Positions 38,501-46,205 of a DNA stretch of 64,000 bases are shown one piece after another. The DNA comes from Cryptomeria japonica (Eukaryota > Streptophyta > Pinopsida > Cupressales > Cupressaceae): assembly GCF_030272615.1 (NCBI RefSeq), contig NC_081410.1, positions 128,269,640 through 128,333,639 of the forward strand. The letters are read 5' to 3'. A program made the translations under genes and the position numbers. Under the pieces are notes generated by a model. The model made no database searches. It was not told where the DNA came from and was given only the letters and a program-made list of their open reading frames with translations. Position 1 is the stretch's first letter, and each line of letters opens with the position of its first letter.

Positions 38501-40415
38501 CTAGTGGGGAATGGCCTTAAAGATGTTCTTGTGTTGAGGGGGTGTTCTTGTGATGTCCCAAAGGGGATCTAGTAGTGACGTTATGTCCTCGTCCCCATGT
38601 TGCCAAAACATCCAAAAAACCTTGGGGAAATGTCTCTAGCAGGCATTGATGTTAACTAACACTTGATTGACACATGGATTACTTAATCAATCCGACTTTA
38701 AGAAGAACTTTGTATTATGTTATAATAGAAGTGCATGGAAAGTGGAAACATAAAGTAGCTGTGGTGTGGAAAGACTGTGGACAAACACAATCAGCCATTT
38801 GGTGCCTTTAGAACTCATATTCAATAATTGTGCGGCATTGGGAAATTTGCATATGGGTTGTGTGGAAACTGAAGAATGGTGCAACAACTTTTGTGACAAG
38901 ACAGATGTCTGTGTGGAGACTTGTGCAACGATCAGAAACTATCCACCAACTTGTGCAGCAATGCTGAAGATTGCAGAGGTCATGCAAAAGCCCGAATTGT
39001 GATAATATAAAGCTTGTGCAAGGAGTGTGGAACAACCAAGTCTAATGGAGTTTTGCACAAAATAACAAAGTACACAAAATGTAAAAATTGTGGAGATCTA
39101 GTATAGCAATATTGCCTCTAACAAACACATATAACACAAAAACATCAAAACACACGAGTGTGCATAAACTAATATTGTGTGCAGATGCCAGAAAATGAAA
39201 ACTAGGAAACAAAGCAAGAAATATTTTGTTGTGATCCAAGATTGGTTGATCACTATGATGATGCTCCTCCATTATAGATTTGTTCCATAAAATGTGCAAA
39301 AGCTGAAAATTTGATTAAAAATTCCACATGTTGATGGAAGATCCCAGAAAGATGATTGAAGAACGTAATTTAATTGACCATTGGAAGGCCCTAAAAGGTT
39401 TTTTCAAGATTAGTTGTACCCAAGAAGTTGCAAGATAAGATTAGTTGCTTGCTAGTTTTTACTTTTTATATTTTAGAAAGCAGTGATGTTTATTTATCTC
39501 ATATGCATGAAGGAAAAGAAGCTAGAGCTTTACATAAATGGTTGTATATTTACATTAGGGAGTCTTTCTTACTAAAACCTTTATTTTTAAAGGTAAAACA
39601 TGTAAACAAGCTCTCCAAGGGCAGTTTTTGTGAAAAAATGACATGAAAGTTTTTTTGTGATTGTTACGAGTGACTGCATGGTTTTATTATATATATGGCT
39701 GTTCTTTATGGTCGAGGACACTGACTTTCAACTGAGATACCACAGCTCTCATGTGATAAAAAATTTGCTCTTATATTTTGAGCCTCCTGTAGTGTTGCAC
39801 TTATAATTCTTATCTTCTTGTAGATTTTTTCTTGCGGCAGTTTTGTGATGCTCATACTTGTAAAAAAGGCAGTCGGCCATTCACAAGGGGCGCTGGGGTA
39901 AGATTATAGGTCTTTATGTCTGTTCTGAATTATTTAGGGTTACAATCATGGTTTGACTTTGCTGGATGACTCTTTTCTTTTGTGATTTCTTTTTTTGTTT
40001 GTTGTTGCAGAAGAAGATTAGTTTATGGTACTATGCAATTTGCATCTTGGTAATGATGATGCTTCCGATATTCTATTGTATAGTATATATGCATCAAAGG
40101 TAATTGCTATATTCCTTCTGTTGCAATTAATGACAGCAGATAAATCGGTAAATCTGGGTTCTTCTAACATATAAGATTGTCTTTTGCTTAACGTAAGGAT
40201 TGTTGAATAACTATTTAGTATTTTTCAATTGTAAACAAACCAGTAGACAGGAAAAAGGATATATTTTCTGATAATAGGTCCTTAATAATGTTGTATACTA
40301 ATGAACTCTTTATAACTTGAACTAATTCTTTTTTAATTGTATCAGGGAAATGAGCAAGAATATTAAAAACTTGAAGCGGATTTCTAAAACGGATAAGAAG
40401 GGAAAATCCTATTGA
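11010..40415 (+). CDS. Secretory-pathway C2H2 zinc-finger membrane protein, nine exons, 269 aa
   Basis: Exons are 11010-11087, 19313-19383, 20045-20081, 20229-20438, 22147-22269, 22371-22428, 39824-39897, 40011-40099 and 40346-40415. Every intron is GT...AG, the phases agree (0,2,0,0,0,1,0,2) and the sum is 810 bases with one terminal TGA. Residues 1-26 are a signal peptide (hydrophobic core [13 protein letters not shown]). Residues 103-131 hold a classical zinc finger (C105, C108, H121, H126) followed by DNRH. Further Cys/His motifs are [12 protein letters not shown] (137-148), CFPP (179-182) and FCDAHTC (199-205). Residues 223-244 are a membrane helix and 247-269 a Lys/Arg-rich tail. This predicts a type I membrane protein with the finger in the lumen. 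From memory, plants have conserved proteins with these motifs, named only as C2H2-like zinc-finger proteins. I know no function. The ATG context is AAAATGGA. Expression was not tested. Confidence 0.9.
11905..11945. repeat. Isolated copy of the 42.6-kb foldback core motif
   Basis: ATCAACGTTTTGGACCACAC followed by TCTGTGTTCCAT closely matches the core of both left arms of the foldback element at 42583-42826. It is therefore a dispersed repeat with a fragment in intron 1. Confidence 0.6.
12673..13012 (+). mobile_element. TRIM (miniature LTR retrotransposon), 340 bp
   Basis: It lies inside intron 1. LTRs are 12673-12795 (123 bp) and 12877-13012 (136 bp), both beginning TGTTGACTTGGTGGTCA and ending AACA. 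The internal part is only 81 bases. It holds a primer-binding site TGGTATTAGAGCC (12798-12810, one mismatch to the tRNA-Met type) and a polypurine tract GAGGGGGAGA (about 12866-12875) just before the second LTR. Flanks are AATAA and ATTAA, a 5-bp target duplication with one mismatch. The LTRs differ at about 14 positions plus a 13-base insertion, so the copy is old. It has no coding capacity. Confidence 0.9.
13421..13548 (+). repeat. G-rich GGGGACG block
   Basis: Nearly continuous short G-runs (GGGGACGGGGAGACGGGGGG and similar) with G-quadruplex potential on the sense strand of intron 1. A related block lies at 14281-14360. Confidence 0.85.
13784..14979. mobile_element. Non-autonomous hAT-like element with GACTCG subterminal repeats
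   Basis: The ends are an imperfect inverted repeat. The left end is CAAAGTTCC, two bases, then GACTCGGACTCGG; the right end, read on the minus strand, is CAGAGTTCC, two bases, then GACTCGCGG. Both ends carry many GACTCG units facing inwards. The element is flanked by ATATATAT on each side, the 8-bp length expected for hAT, though a simple sequence is weak proof. No transposase is seen in its 1.2 kb. A further perfect 23-bp inverted repeat lies just outside (13740-13762 and 14994-15016). Confidence 0.6.
14281..14360 (+). repeat. Second G-rich GGGGACG block
   Basis: It shares GGGGACG, TTTCGGGAC-like and AAGTTTGGGG segments with the block at 13421-13548, inside the element at 13784-14979. Confidence 0.75.
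15023..15136 (+). mobile_element. End of an old LTR plus primer-binding site
   Basis: The LTR end (GGGGACATTATA at 15122) is followed by two bases and a perfect PBS, TGGTATCAGAGC, at 15125-15136. The expected terminal CA has become TA. A related copy of the same LTR segment lies at 17385-17452, with about 2.3 kb between them that includes the solo LTR. This is probably the remnant of one decayed element in intron 1. Confidence 0.65.
15249..16105 (+). mobile_element. Solo LTR, 857 bp, with 5-bp target duplication
   Basis: It begins TGTTGATATTAATTAGG and ends AAAATTAACA, and is flanked by ATATC at both 15244-15248 and 16106-16110. A TATA-like CCATATAAATAAAAG lies near 15478, and a splice- and U5-like GC-richer part near 15960. 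No internal region or second LTR follows, so it arose by recombination between the LTRs of a full element. Confidence 0.85.
17385..17455 (+). repeat. Second copy of the 15-kb LTR segment
   Basis: ACCATCTTACATTTCTTATT and the GGAATTTGTGATTTTAGGGC that follows match 15046-15092 closely. The match ends at 17452. It is a fragment without a visible LTR terminus. Confidence 0.6.
17456..19312. other. Rest of intron 1: nothing recognised
   Basis: AT-rich sequence without conserved protein motifs. A PBS-like GCTATGATACCA at about 18424 could mark another old LTR element on the minus strand, but no LTR pair was found. Confidence 0.4.
19313..19383 (+). CDS. Exon 2
   Basis: Acceptor GTTCTAG, donor GTATGA, 71 bases. 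It encodes residues 27-49 and two bases of Arg50 (ends HDLTVV). The first intron is 8,225 bases. That exon 1 joins directly here is inferred from matching phase; an undetected small exon between them is possible. Confidence 0.8.
20045..20081 (+). CDS. Exon 3 (37-base micro-exon)
   Basis: Acceptor TTCCAG, donor GTAACC. It completes Arg50 and gives [12 protein letters not shown]. The small size hides it from ORF scanning, but both phases fit its neighbours. Confidence 0.85.
20229..20438 (+). CDS. Exon 4 (C2H2 zinc finger)
   Basis: Acceptor GGTATAG, donor GTAAGT, 70 whole codons. It holds CRLHAAND and the finger C-x2-C-x12-H-x4-H (residues 105-126) followed by LLNI. Confidence 0.95.
20439..22146. 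other. Intron 4: nothing recognised
   Basis: 1.7 kb of AT-rich intron with no repeat or ORF that I can support. Confidence 0.5.
22147..22269 (+). CDS. Exon 5 ([12 protein letters not shown] motif)
   Basis: Acceptor GTGCAG, donor GTTTTG, 41 whole codons. The spaced Cys and His residues suggest a second metal-binding or disulphide-rich unit next to the finger. Confidence 0.92.
22371..22428 (+). CDS. Exon 6
   Basis: Acceptor TTCTGCAG, donor GTATGG, 58 bases, ending in phase 1. It encodes [14 protein letters not shown], leading into the [11 protein letters not shown] motif of exon 7 17.4 kb away. Confidence 0.9.
24046..24545. repeat. LTR-like fragment with internal duplication
   Basis: It starts TGTAATGCCCCTTTTG. 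Over about 52 bases it is the near-exact inverse of the LTR end at 15068-15122. Within it, 24208-24300 and 24418-24512 are diverged direct repeats sharing GGCCTCATG and ATGAGGTG(C/G)TGTAC. It is either a minus-strand LTR end or an LTR whose own ends are inverted repeats. Confidence 0.5.
24546..26247. other. Intron 6 segment: nothing recognised
   Basis: AT-rich DNA without supported features. The flanking part at 22429-24045 also lacks genes apart from a candidate cryptic exon at 22958-23040. Confidence 0.4.
26248..26829 (-). repeat. Extra partial LTR copy in tandem with the Gypsy 3' LTR
   Basis: TGCAGTACTG starts at both 26248 and 26830, and both are followed by AAGCAATAGGAAGAAATATG and, later, TTATGCCAAGTGTTGC. 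The copy is about 582 bases, head to tail with the next one. Confidence 0.7.
26830..28876 (-). repeat. 3' LTR of the intron-6 Gypsy element
   Basis: It pairs with the 5' LTR as described for the whole element. It is longer than its partner because of an unmatched stretch of roughly 27650-28540, probably an insertion. The 82-codon ORF inside that stretch has no recognised motif. Confidence 0.6.
29340..33150 (-). pseudogene. Gypsy gag-pol remnant
   Basis: Read towards lower coordinates. A knuckle remnant lies near 32300 ([14 protein letters not shown], second Cys replaced by Ser). A protease at 32147-31953 has [12 protein letters not shown] around its active Asp. RT at about 31250-30731 has [10 protein letters not shown] and HLDDIL, where the family has YxDD, so the Tyr is His. 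RNase H lies at about 30640-30400 ([24 protein letters not shown]). Integrase at about 30120-29640 has the CKTC of the zinc finger followed at once by a stop, then a core with [16 protein letters not shown] and [11 protein letters not shown]. Several frameshifts and many stops separate these parts. The order PR-RT-RH-INT identifies Ty3/Gypsy. The tRNA-Met type PBS would suit a chromovirus. Confidence 0.88.
34771..34783 (-). promoter_or_regulatory. Degenerate tRNA-Met primer-binding site
   Basis: The minus strand reads TTTGTATCGGAGC beside the LTR start at 34788, about two mismatches from the standard site. Confidence 0.55.
35303..35800. repeat. Compound microsatellite (CA, TA, ACATAT, ACATGC)
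   Basis: About 500 bases of mixed alternating purine-pyrimidine repeats: (ATACAT)n at 35381-35446, (ACATGC)4 near 35446-35470, (AC)13 near 35511-35537 and TATACATG units beyond. All ORFs predicted here on both strands are artefacts. Confidence 0.97.
36100..37760 (-). pseudogene. hAT transposase remnant (DUF659 and following region)
   Basis: The minus strand gives a DUF659-like part at about 37560-37225 ([48 protein letters not shown]). [14 protein letters not shown] stretch at about 37200-37140 corresponds to the WTPCAAHC region of such transposases. Further weak matches run to about 36750 ([30 protein letters not shown]). The parts lie in different frames with stops between them. The N-terminal BED finger and C-terminal dimerisation domain were not recognised. 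Confidence 0.75.
39272..39823. other. Last part of intron 6: nothing recognised
   Basis: AT-rich intron sequence ending in the exon 7 acceptor, with a pyrimidine tract of moderate quality. Confidence 0.5.
39824..39897 (+). CDS. Exon 7 (FCDAHTC motif)
   Basis: Acceptor CTTGTAG, donor GTAAGA, 74 bases. It completes the Asp codon begun in exon 6, so the 17,395-base intron keeps frame exactly. Confidence 0.92.
40011..40099 (+). CDS. Exon 8 (transmembrane helix)
   Basis: Acceptor GTTGCAG, donor GTAATT, 89 bases. It encodes about 22 hydrophobic residues ([20 protein letters not shown]). Confidence 0.92.
40346..40415 (+). CDS. Exon 9 (basic tail and stop)
   Basis: Acceptor GTATCAG. It completes Arg247, then gives a tail with nine Lys and one further Arg in 22 residues and the stop TGA at 40413-40415. 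Confidence 0.9.
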
Positions 40416-42237
40416 GATTTATGATCTGGTTTTTAACTATAATTTATTTCCTCATGTATCTTATTTAATTGTTTTTGTTTGAAACATTTTTCTTTTTCTT
40501 ATACCAAAAACTAGTTTATTCTCTAGGAATTCAAAATTTTTAGATATAGGGAAGAGGATGTAAACAGTGACTTACGGATAGGTTTTTCAAAAACGACTCT
40601 TATGTGAAGAATTTCAAAATTCTAATTTATAATTTGTATGGTTTTGAAGTTCAATGCTACAATATTTCTTCCAGCTTTTCATCATCCTGATAAGAATTCA
40701 ATGCCCTTTCATCTAGAAAAAAATTGAATGGAGTTATTCCAAGCTATGGTCATGAAGTTATATAACGACATGACATGCTAGCTTTTTAAGTAACCTGTCC
40801 AAAGGTTCCCTTGAACTATCATTTGTATTGGTTACCTTACTCGAGAAGCAGTGAACCTTATTTCTTCTGGTTCTATTATAAGAGATTCTTAGTGCATAAT
40901 TAATTTTATTTCACATACACAAGTTCACTTATCTAAAGTTAATTGTTGCTTTTCGTGATGTATCCACAGTTGGCTAAAAAGATTCGTGTACCCATGGTGG
41001 AAATATGTGGGCTTCAAATTTTCCTTCAGAAGTTTCTTATTATTTGATAAAAACTTGACTCTACCCCTTTTTCTTCGACTAGGTGTGTTTTTTAAAACTT
41101 GTCAATGAATCTGATGGCATTTAAAGGGTTGAATATTAGAAGAGATTTTCAGTATCGTATATTTCTGTTTGGGCATCTTTTGTTGAAGTCATCTTTGTCT
41201 ACAACTTTTCAAATTTTGTCAGCAGTTCAACCAATATTTCTTTCTCAGTAGCTAATTCTTTGTGGGGTTTTTGCATAGCTTGATTGCATGCTTCCTATTT
41301 TAGGAGCAATCCCTTAGCAACGTGGTTTTTGAGTTGGACAAGATTTTATGCATTTTCATCATTTTCTTCATAAGGAGACGAAGGCTGTTATGCTACTGCT
41401 AGTTATCCCTTTTTATTTTCCTCCCAGAAGTATTTTTTCACATTTTCAGACATCAAAGGCATATTTGCATTTGTGAATCTCAATTGAAGTACAGTGGGGA
41501 GAAATATATATTTTTGGAAAATGAATATCAATACCTTGATATCAATATAGGAATGGAATTCGTTACTCCTGTTTATCTTTTCCTAGATAATTTATGATTT
41601 CTTTACAAGCCTAAGGATGCATATTTTGATTCTATTTGTGAGTTTATTACACAAGTTTTGGGGGAACATAATCAATTGGAGAGGCATTACAGGATGCTTT
41701 TATTGGGGAGTGGATTAAAATAAAATGAGAAGAAAAACCAGCACCATGGAACCTTAAGCTGAAAAAATTATTTGACTTGTCATCACCATAATGTTGGTTC
41801 GAGTGATTCTTCCACTTTTTATGATGATCACAATAGCAAGAGCTAAAAGTCCTATAAGTAGAATAAAACATTAGTGGCTTTCGTTTGTGTAAAAATGGGT
41901 CATTATGCTTCATATTATCCTTTTCCCTCGTCAAGTTGACCCAAGTTATATTCCTGGACTTCGTTTTAACTAGTATCATACAATTTGGCTTCACTAATCA
42001 ATTGAAATGGAAAATTATTTTAACTACTTGCAAGCACCCCATGGATTCACTAATTTTACCCTTTCAATGTTTACGGAGGGGTTGATTAGAATTGAGAGTT
42101 TAAATTGGTAAAAGAGTGCAACCATGAGCAAATTTGATGTAGTCAAATTAAAAGATAGAAGTTAGGGGAGCTTGTAATGGTTCGTGTTATTTAATTAGGT
42201 AATTTTTTTACTTATTTAACCATCACAAGCTTCTAGG
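40416..42237. other. 3' UTR of the zinc-finger gene, then intergenic DNA
   Basis: The first few hundred bases after the stop should include the 3' UTR. T-rich stretches but no perfect AATAAA signal are seen near 40440-40500. The rest shows no supported gene. Confidence 0.4.
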
Positions 42238-42558
42238 TAATAAAATTATGTTTAAAAAAAAATAAAAATCAATAAAACTAAAAAAATCAAAATAATATTA
42301 TTTAATTAGGCAATTTTTTACTTATTTGATTATTATTCATTCGAATTAATTATATATTTTTCAATTTCTCTAAATTTTATATACATATACAAATTTTATA
42401 ATTTTAATTATATTTATTTAAATTTTATATTATAAATTCTTTAGACTTCACATAGTTTTTAGCTTTATTTATTTTTTCTTTTATTTCTGAGTTTTCACAT
42501 GATAAGTTTGTAGAAGTTTTTGGATGTATCTAAAATCTCTATATAATGAGGTAATTGT
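42238..42558 (+). repeat. AT-rich dispersed repeat, copy 1
   Basis: It shares an ordered set of landmarks with 44580-44930 and 45830-46175: AAAATCNATAAAACTAAAA, TATTTGATTATTATTCAT, TAAATTTTATATA, and a right end TTGGATGTATCTAA followed by CTCTATATAATGAGG. The family is unknown. The right end is best conserved. Confidence 0.65.
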
Positions 42559-42582
42559 AAAACTTTTTGGATGTATTTAAGA

Positions 42583-42826
42583 TAAACAAGAGTGCAGTTT
42601 TTGGATTTGATTGTGTAAGATTTTTGCATCAACGTTTCAGATCACACTCTCTGATCCATCATTAGTTTCTGGATTTGATTGTGTAAGATTTTTGCATCAA
42701 CGTTTTGGATCACACTCTCTGATCCATCACATTTGACTCTCTTCATCTTGGTGATGGGTCACAGAGTGTGAACGTTGATGCAAAAATATTACACACAATC
42801 AAATCCAGAAATTGCACTCGTGTTTA
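42583..42826. mobile_element. Foldback element with a duplicated left arm
   Basis: The left arm (42583-42662) contains TTTGATTGTGTAAGATTTTT, GCATCAACGTTT and ATCACACTCTCTGATCCATC. It is repeated directly at 42666-42729 and once in inverted form at 42751-42826, so a hairpin of about 60-75 bp with a 21-base loop can form. No coding sequence. A single core copy occurs at 11905-11945. Confidence 0.75.
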
Positions 42827-43624
42827 TATGACGGATTGTGGAAACCTCTTAGAATTGTATTTAAGATCTTTATATAATGACACCATTGTAATTTATTCAT
42901 ATTCATTGTTTTGGTAATTTGATCAATTACTTAATCAAAGCATCAACTTTCTCAAGCCAAGCCATGGTGCTTTGAGAATCCAATCCATGGGTTTTTAGAT
43001 TTTGATAGGGTTTTCAGTGCCATAAAAAATAAGATTATAATAATTCACTTCCATAGAGACGTCTAGAGTTTGGTCCTATATTCCTATAATGTAATGTGTG
43101 GTAATTCACTTGAAAAAATGAAATACTTGTGATGAATGGGTAATTTTTTAAATTGTTGTTGAGAAAATTTAACATAAATACTAACCTTTAGTTTCGTTAT
43201 CATGTATATTTAGGTGTTACTCATTTCACTACAAATCTAGGTGCTAGTTTTTCACTCCTCTTTGCCTCTTATTGAAACAATCTAACAATTTTGATTTTCG
43301 TTTGTTTGATTTGATGTCGCTATGTATGGAACAACTTTGTTTTTAATTTTGGGCCAACGATGATTTAATCTATTGATATTAGATGGCAAACAATGAGGCG
43401 GAGAAGAAAGTGGAGAATTATTATTATGTCAAGACTATGGCCGTTATGGAAGATATTATGTCAAGATTGTGGCTGTTATGGAAGATTGCATGTTCCAACT
43501 TTCACAGTTATTTCAAATTCATATATTTTTTTAACCTAATTCTATTAACAATCTTCAATGAAAGAATACTGACAAAGCATTTTTGATATTTTAGTTTCTA
43601 AAATCCAATGTCGTTTTTGAAAGT

Positions 43625-43847
43625 GAAAGTTTGTGTAAACATATTATATAATATATTGTATTAGAGATTGTATTGATCATCATACAAGTATAAAAAGATT
43701 TGATTTTATGACTAGCTAATCTCAATATTAATAATCGAAAGTTTGTGTAAACATATTATATAATATATTGTATTAGAGATTGTATTGATCATCAACAAGT
43801 ATAAAAAGATTTGATTTTATGACTAGCTAATCTCAATATTAATAATC
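43625..43847 (+). repeat. 112-bp tandem duplication
   Basis: Units 43625-43736 and 43737-43847 are the same except for one deleted base, so the duplication is recent compared with its surroundings. Confidence 0.92.
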
Positions 43848-44579
43848 TAATTAATTCTACGACACGTGCATATTTACGTGAATGATTACTTGTATCAAAA
43901 TTATATAACCTACCAACTTTAAATTGAATAATTCAACTTCTTTGATGACTTTATATATTAAGAAAACATAAGAATGATATGGATAAAGTTATACTTCCAA
44001 TTTTTTTTTTCTCTAAAATATTAAATAATAATTTGTCTAAGATATCCTTTCAAAAAATAGAATTTTCTCTAAAATATTAAATAATAGTTTGTGTAAGATA
44101 TCCTTCCAAAAATGATATCCTTCCAAAAATGATGACTAGCTAATTTCAATATTAATAATCTAATCAATTCTATGGTACATGCCTTTATGTGAGTGATGAT
44201 ACTTTTTACTTATGTCAAAATTATATAGCCTATCAATAACTTAAAATTGAATAATCAACTTATTTGATGATTTTGTTATATTAAGAAAACATAATATTGA
44301 TATGGATAAAGATATCCTTCTAAAAAATAGATTTTTCTTTAAAATATTAAATAATAATTTGTCTAAGATATCCTTCCAAAAAATGTAAAAGTTTGTAACT
44401 TTCTAAATTCATATTTACAAAATATTTACGATAATTTCAAAAAAATACGACAATCCAAAAATGTTTATTTCCATCTTTAAATTTAGATTTGCATAAAAAT
44501 ATTAAAATTTTTAAAGAGACTCAAAATAATTTAATAAAATATAAATAATTTAATTAATTATGGATATAAGAATTATTCA

Positions 44580-44930
44580 ATAAAATTATAATTGTTTTAA
44601 ATAAAAATCTATAAAACTAAAAATTTCAAAACAATATTATTAAATAATTTTATTTTCTATTTATTTGATTATTATTCATTAAATTAATTATATCTTTTTT
44701 AATTCATCCAAATTTTATATATAGATAAAAATTTCATAGTTTTAATTATATCTATTTAAATAATTGTTTTAATTTAATTTTATAAATTCTTTTTACTTGC
44801 ACATTTTTTCATTTTAAATTTTTCAATGATAAATTTCTAGAAGTCTTTAGATGTATCTAAGACCTCTATACAATGAGACAATTATTATTCATTCATCTTC
44901 ATTGTTTGTGGTAACTTAATCAATTTTTGT
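44580..44930 (+). repeat. AT-rich dispersed repeat, copy 2
   Basis: Same landmarks in the same order, ending TAGATGTATCTAAGACCTC and TACAATGAGACAATT. Confidence 0.65.
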
Positions 44931-45662
44931 TTAATAACATTAATGTTCCCAAATTGACACCTCTCTTTAAGCATAAATATATCATTAGCATACCTATATT
45001 AAGAGGAATATAGGTAAAGTACGCCGAAAGATATCATATTTGTTCAATATTCTACTTAAAAAATTATTATATTATAATTAATATTAGATTATGATATTGT
45101 AAGTAATATTAAATTACTATGAAGATAAGATTATATTATTATATTTTGAGAAAAAAGTGGATTCTATGTAGGAACACTTCCAATCCCCCATAAATAATCA
45201 TAATATTAGAGTGAGATAACTATCAAGTTAATTGGTAGAGGTGGAAGTGAAATAAATAAAATAAAATTAAAAATAATAATAAAATATTTTCTTTTGCTTG
45301 TCATGCATTTTGGTGTCACAAAGTCAAATTAAATGACGGTTTTTTTTGCATCCATATGTGAGTATAACACGTCGTGTAATTAAGTTCTTTTTTTAAAAAT
45401 ATTAAATAATAGATTGTATGAGGATATCCTTTAATGTTATCAAATTTCATATCATTTAATTACCAACGATATCCTTCCCAATAATGGTTTTATGTACATC
45501 CACTTTGTCTTGTCAAAATAACTTTTTAAATTCATCTTTAAAAAATATTTATGATAATTTTTTAAAAATATTTAAAAAATAAAACTTTATTTCTATCTTT
45601 AAATTTGTATTTGCATAAAAAAATTATATCTTTTAAAAAGACTCATATTAATTAAAATAGTA

Positions 45663-45800
45663 TATATATAAGGGGCCAAAGCTGTTAACGCTTTATGAGC
45701 CTTGTTGGGGGCTCTTATGGGATGAGAGATATGAGTTTTGAACTCATGACCACCCTATCAATAGAGCTCGTGACTTACCGTCACGCTGCAAGGTCAACCC
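45663..45800 (-). mobile_element. Probable tRNA-derived SINE
   Basis: Read on the minus strand it has an A-box-like GCAGCGTGACGG and, about 45 bases on, a B-box-like GAGTTCAAAACTC within a T-arm-shaped stem (ATGAG...CTCAT), like a decayed tRNA promoter. After about 140 bases it ends in a short TA repeat. The body does not fold as a true tRNA gene, so a SINE head is the better reading. Confidence 0.5.
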
Positions 45801-45829
45801 TGATAAGATTAAAAATAATTATTCAATAA

Positions 45830-46175
45830 AATTATGATTGGTTTAAAGAAATAATCTATAAAACTAAAAAACTAAAAATAATGTTACTTAATTATGTAAT
45901 TTTCTACCTATTTGATTATTTTTCATCCAATCAATTATTTTTATTCTAATTAATCTAAATTTTATATATAGATTAAAATTTCATAATTTAAATATACCTA
46001 TTTAAATAATTTTCTTAATATTAATTATAAATTCCTTCTATTTGCATAGTTTTTTGCTTTTAATTTTTTTCTTTATTTCTAACATGATAAATTCATAGAA
46101 GTCTTTGGATGTATCTAAGACCTCTATATAACGAGGCAATTGTAATTTATTCATTTTCATTGTTAGTCCCAATGA
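45830..46175 (+). repeat. AT-rich dispersed repeat, copy 3
   Basis: Same landmarks, ending TTGGATGTATCTAAGACCTC and TATAACGAGGCAATTG, directly before the LINE at 46206. Confidence 0.65.
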
Positions 46176-46205
46176 CAATATTTTTTTTTTTTTTAAATTT
46201 TTAAA

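Larger units (their letters stand above)
35215..38648 (-). mobile_element. hAT DNA transposon, 3.4 kb, inside the Gypsy LTR
   Basis: The ends are CAATG... and ...CATTG, extending into imperfect inverted repeats that share TTTTTGGGATG and ACATGGGGA. Flanking 8-mers CTGTTAAT (35207-35214) and ATGTTAAC (38649-38656) match at 6 of 8 bases, and the uninterrupted LTR copy reads GTGTTAAC, supporting a diverged 8-bp target duplication. A decayed transposase lies inside on the minus strand. Confidence 0.78.
26830..39271 (-). mobile_element. Ty3/Gypsy retrotransposon antisense in intron 6, with nested hAT
   Basis: Minus-strand order: 5' LTR (39271 to 34788, split by a hAT), PBS (34783 to 34771), about 1.6 kb of leader, gag/protease/RT/RNase H/integrase remnants (about 33150 to 29340), and 3' LTR (28876 to 26830). 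The LTR copies match at several places: TGCAGTAC starts, the segment 27500-27650 with 38730-38890, and 28735-28876 with 39116-39271, both ending CA then TTA. The 3' copy holds about 0.9 kb extra. Without the hAT the 5' LTR is about 1 kb. No clear polypurine tract or target duplication was found, so the outer limits are less certain than the core. Confidence 0.68.
34788..39271 (-). repeat. 5' LTR of the intron-6 Gypsy, interrupted by a hAT
   Basis: LTR sequence runs 34788-35214 and resumes at about 38649-39271. In the 3' LTR the two flanks are continuous around AGTGTTAACTGAC (about 27270). Confidence 0.7.

Noticed and set aside
45663-45800. Functional tRNA gene
   Set aside because: Box A and box B resemble a tRNA, but no acceptor stem or cloverleaf of normal length can be drawn.
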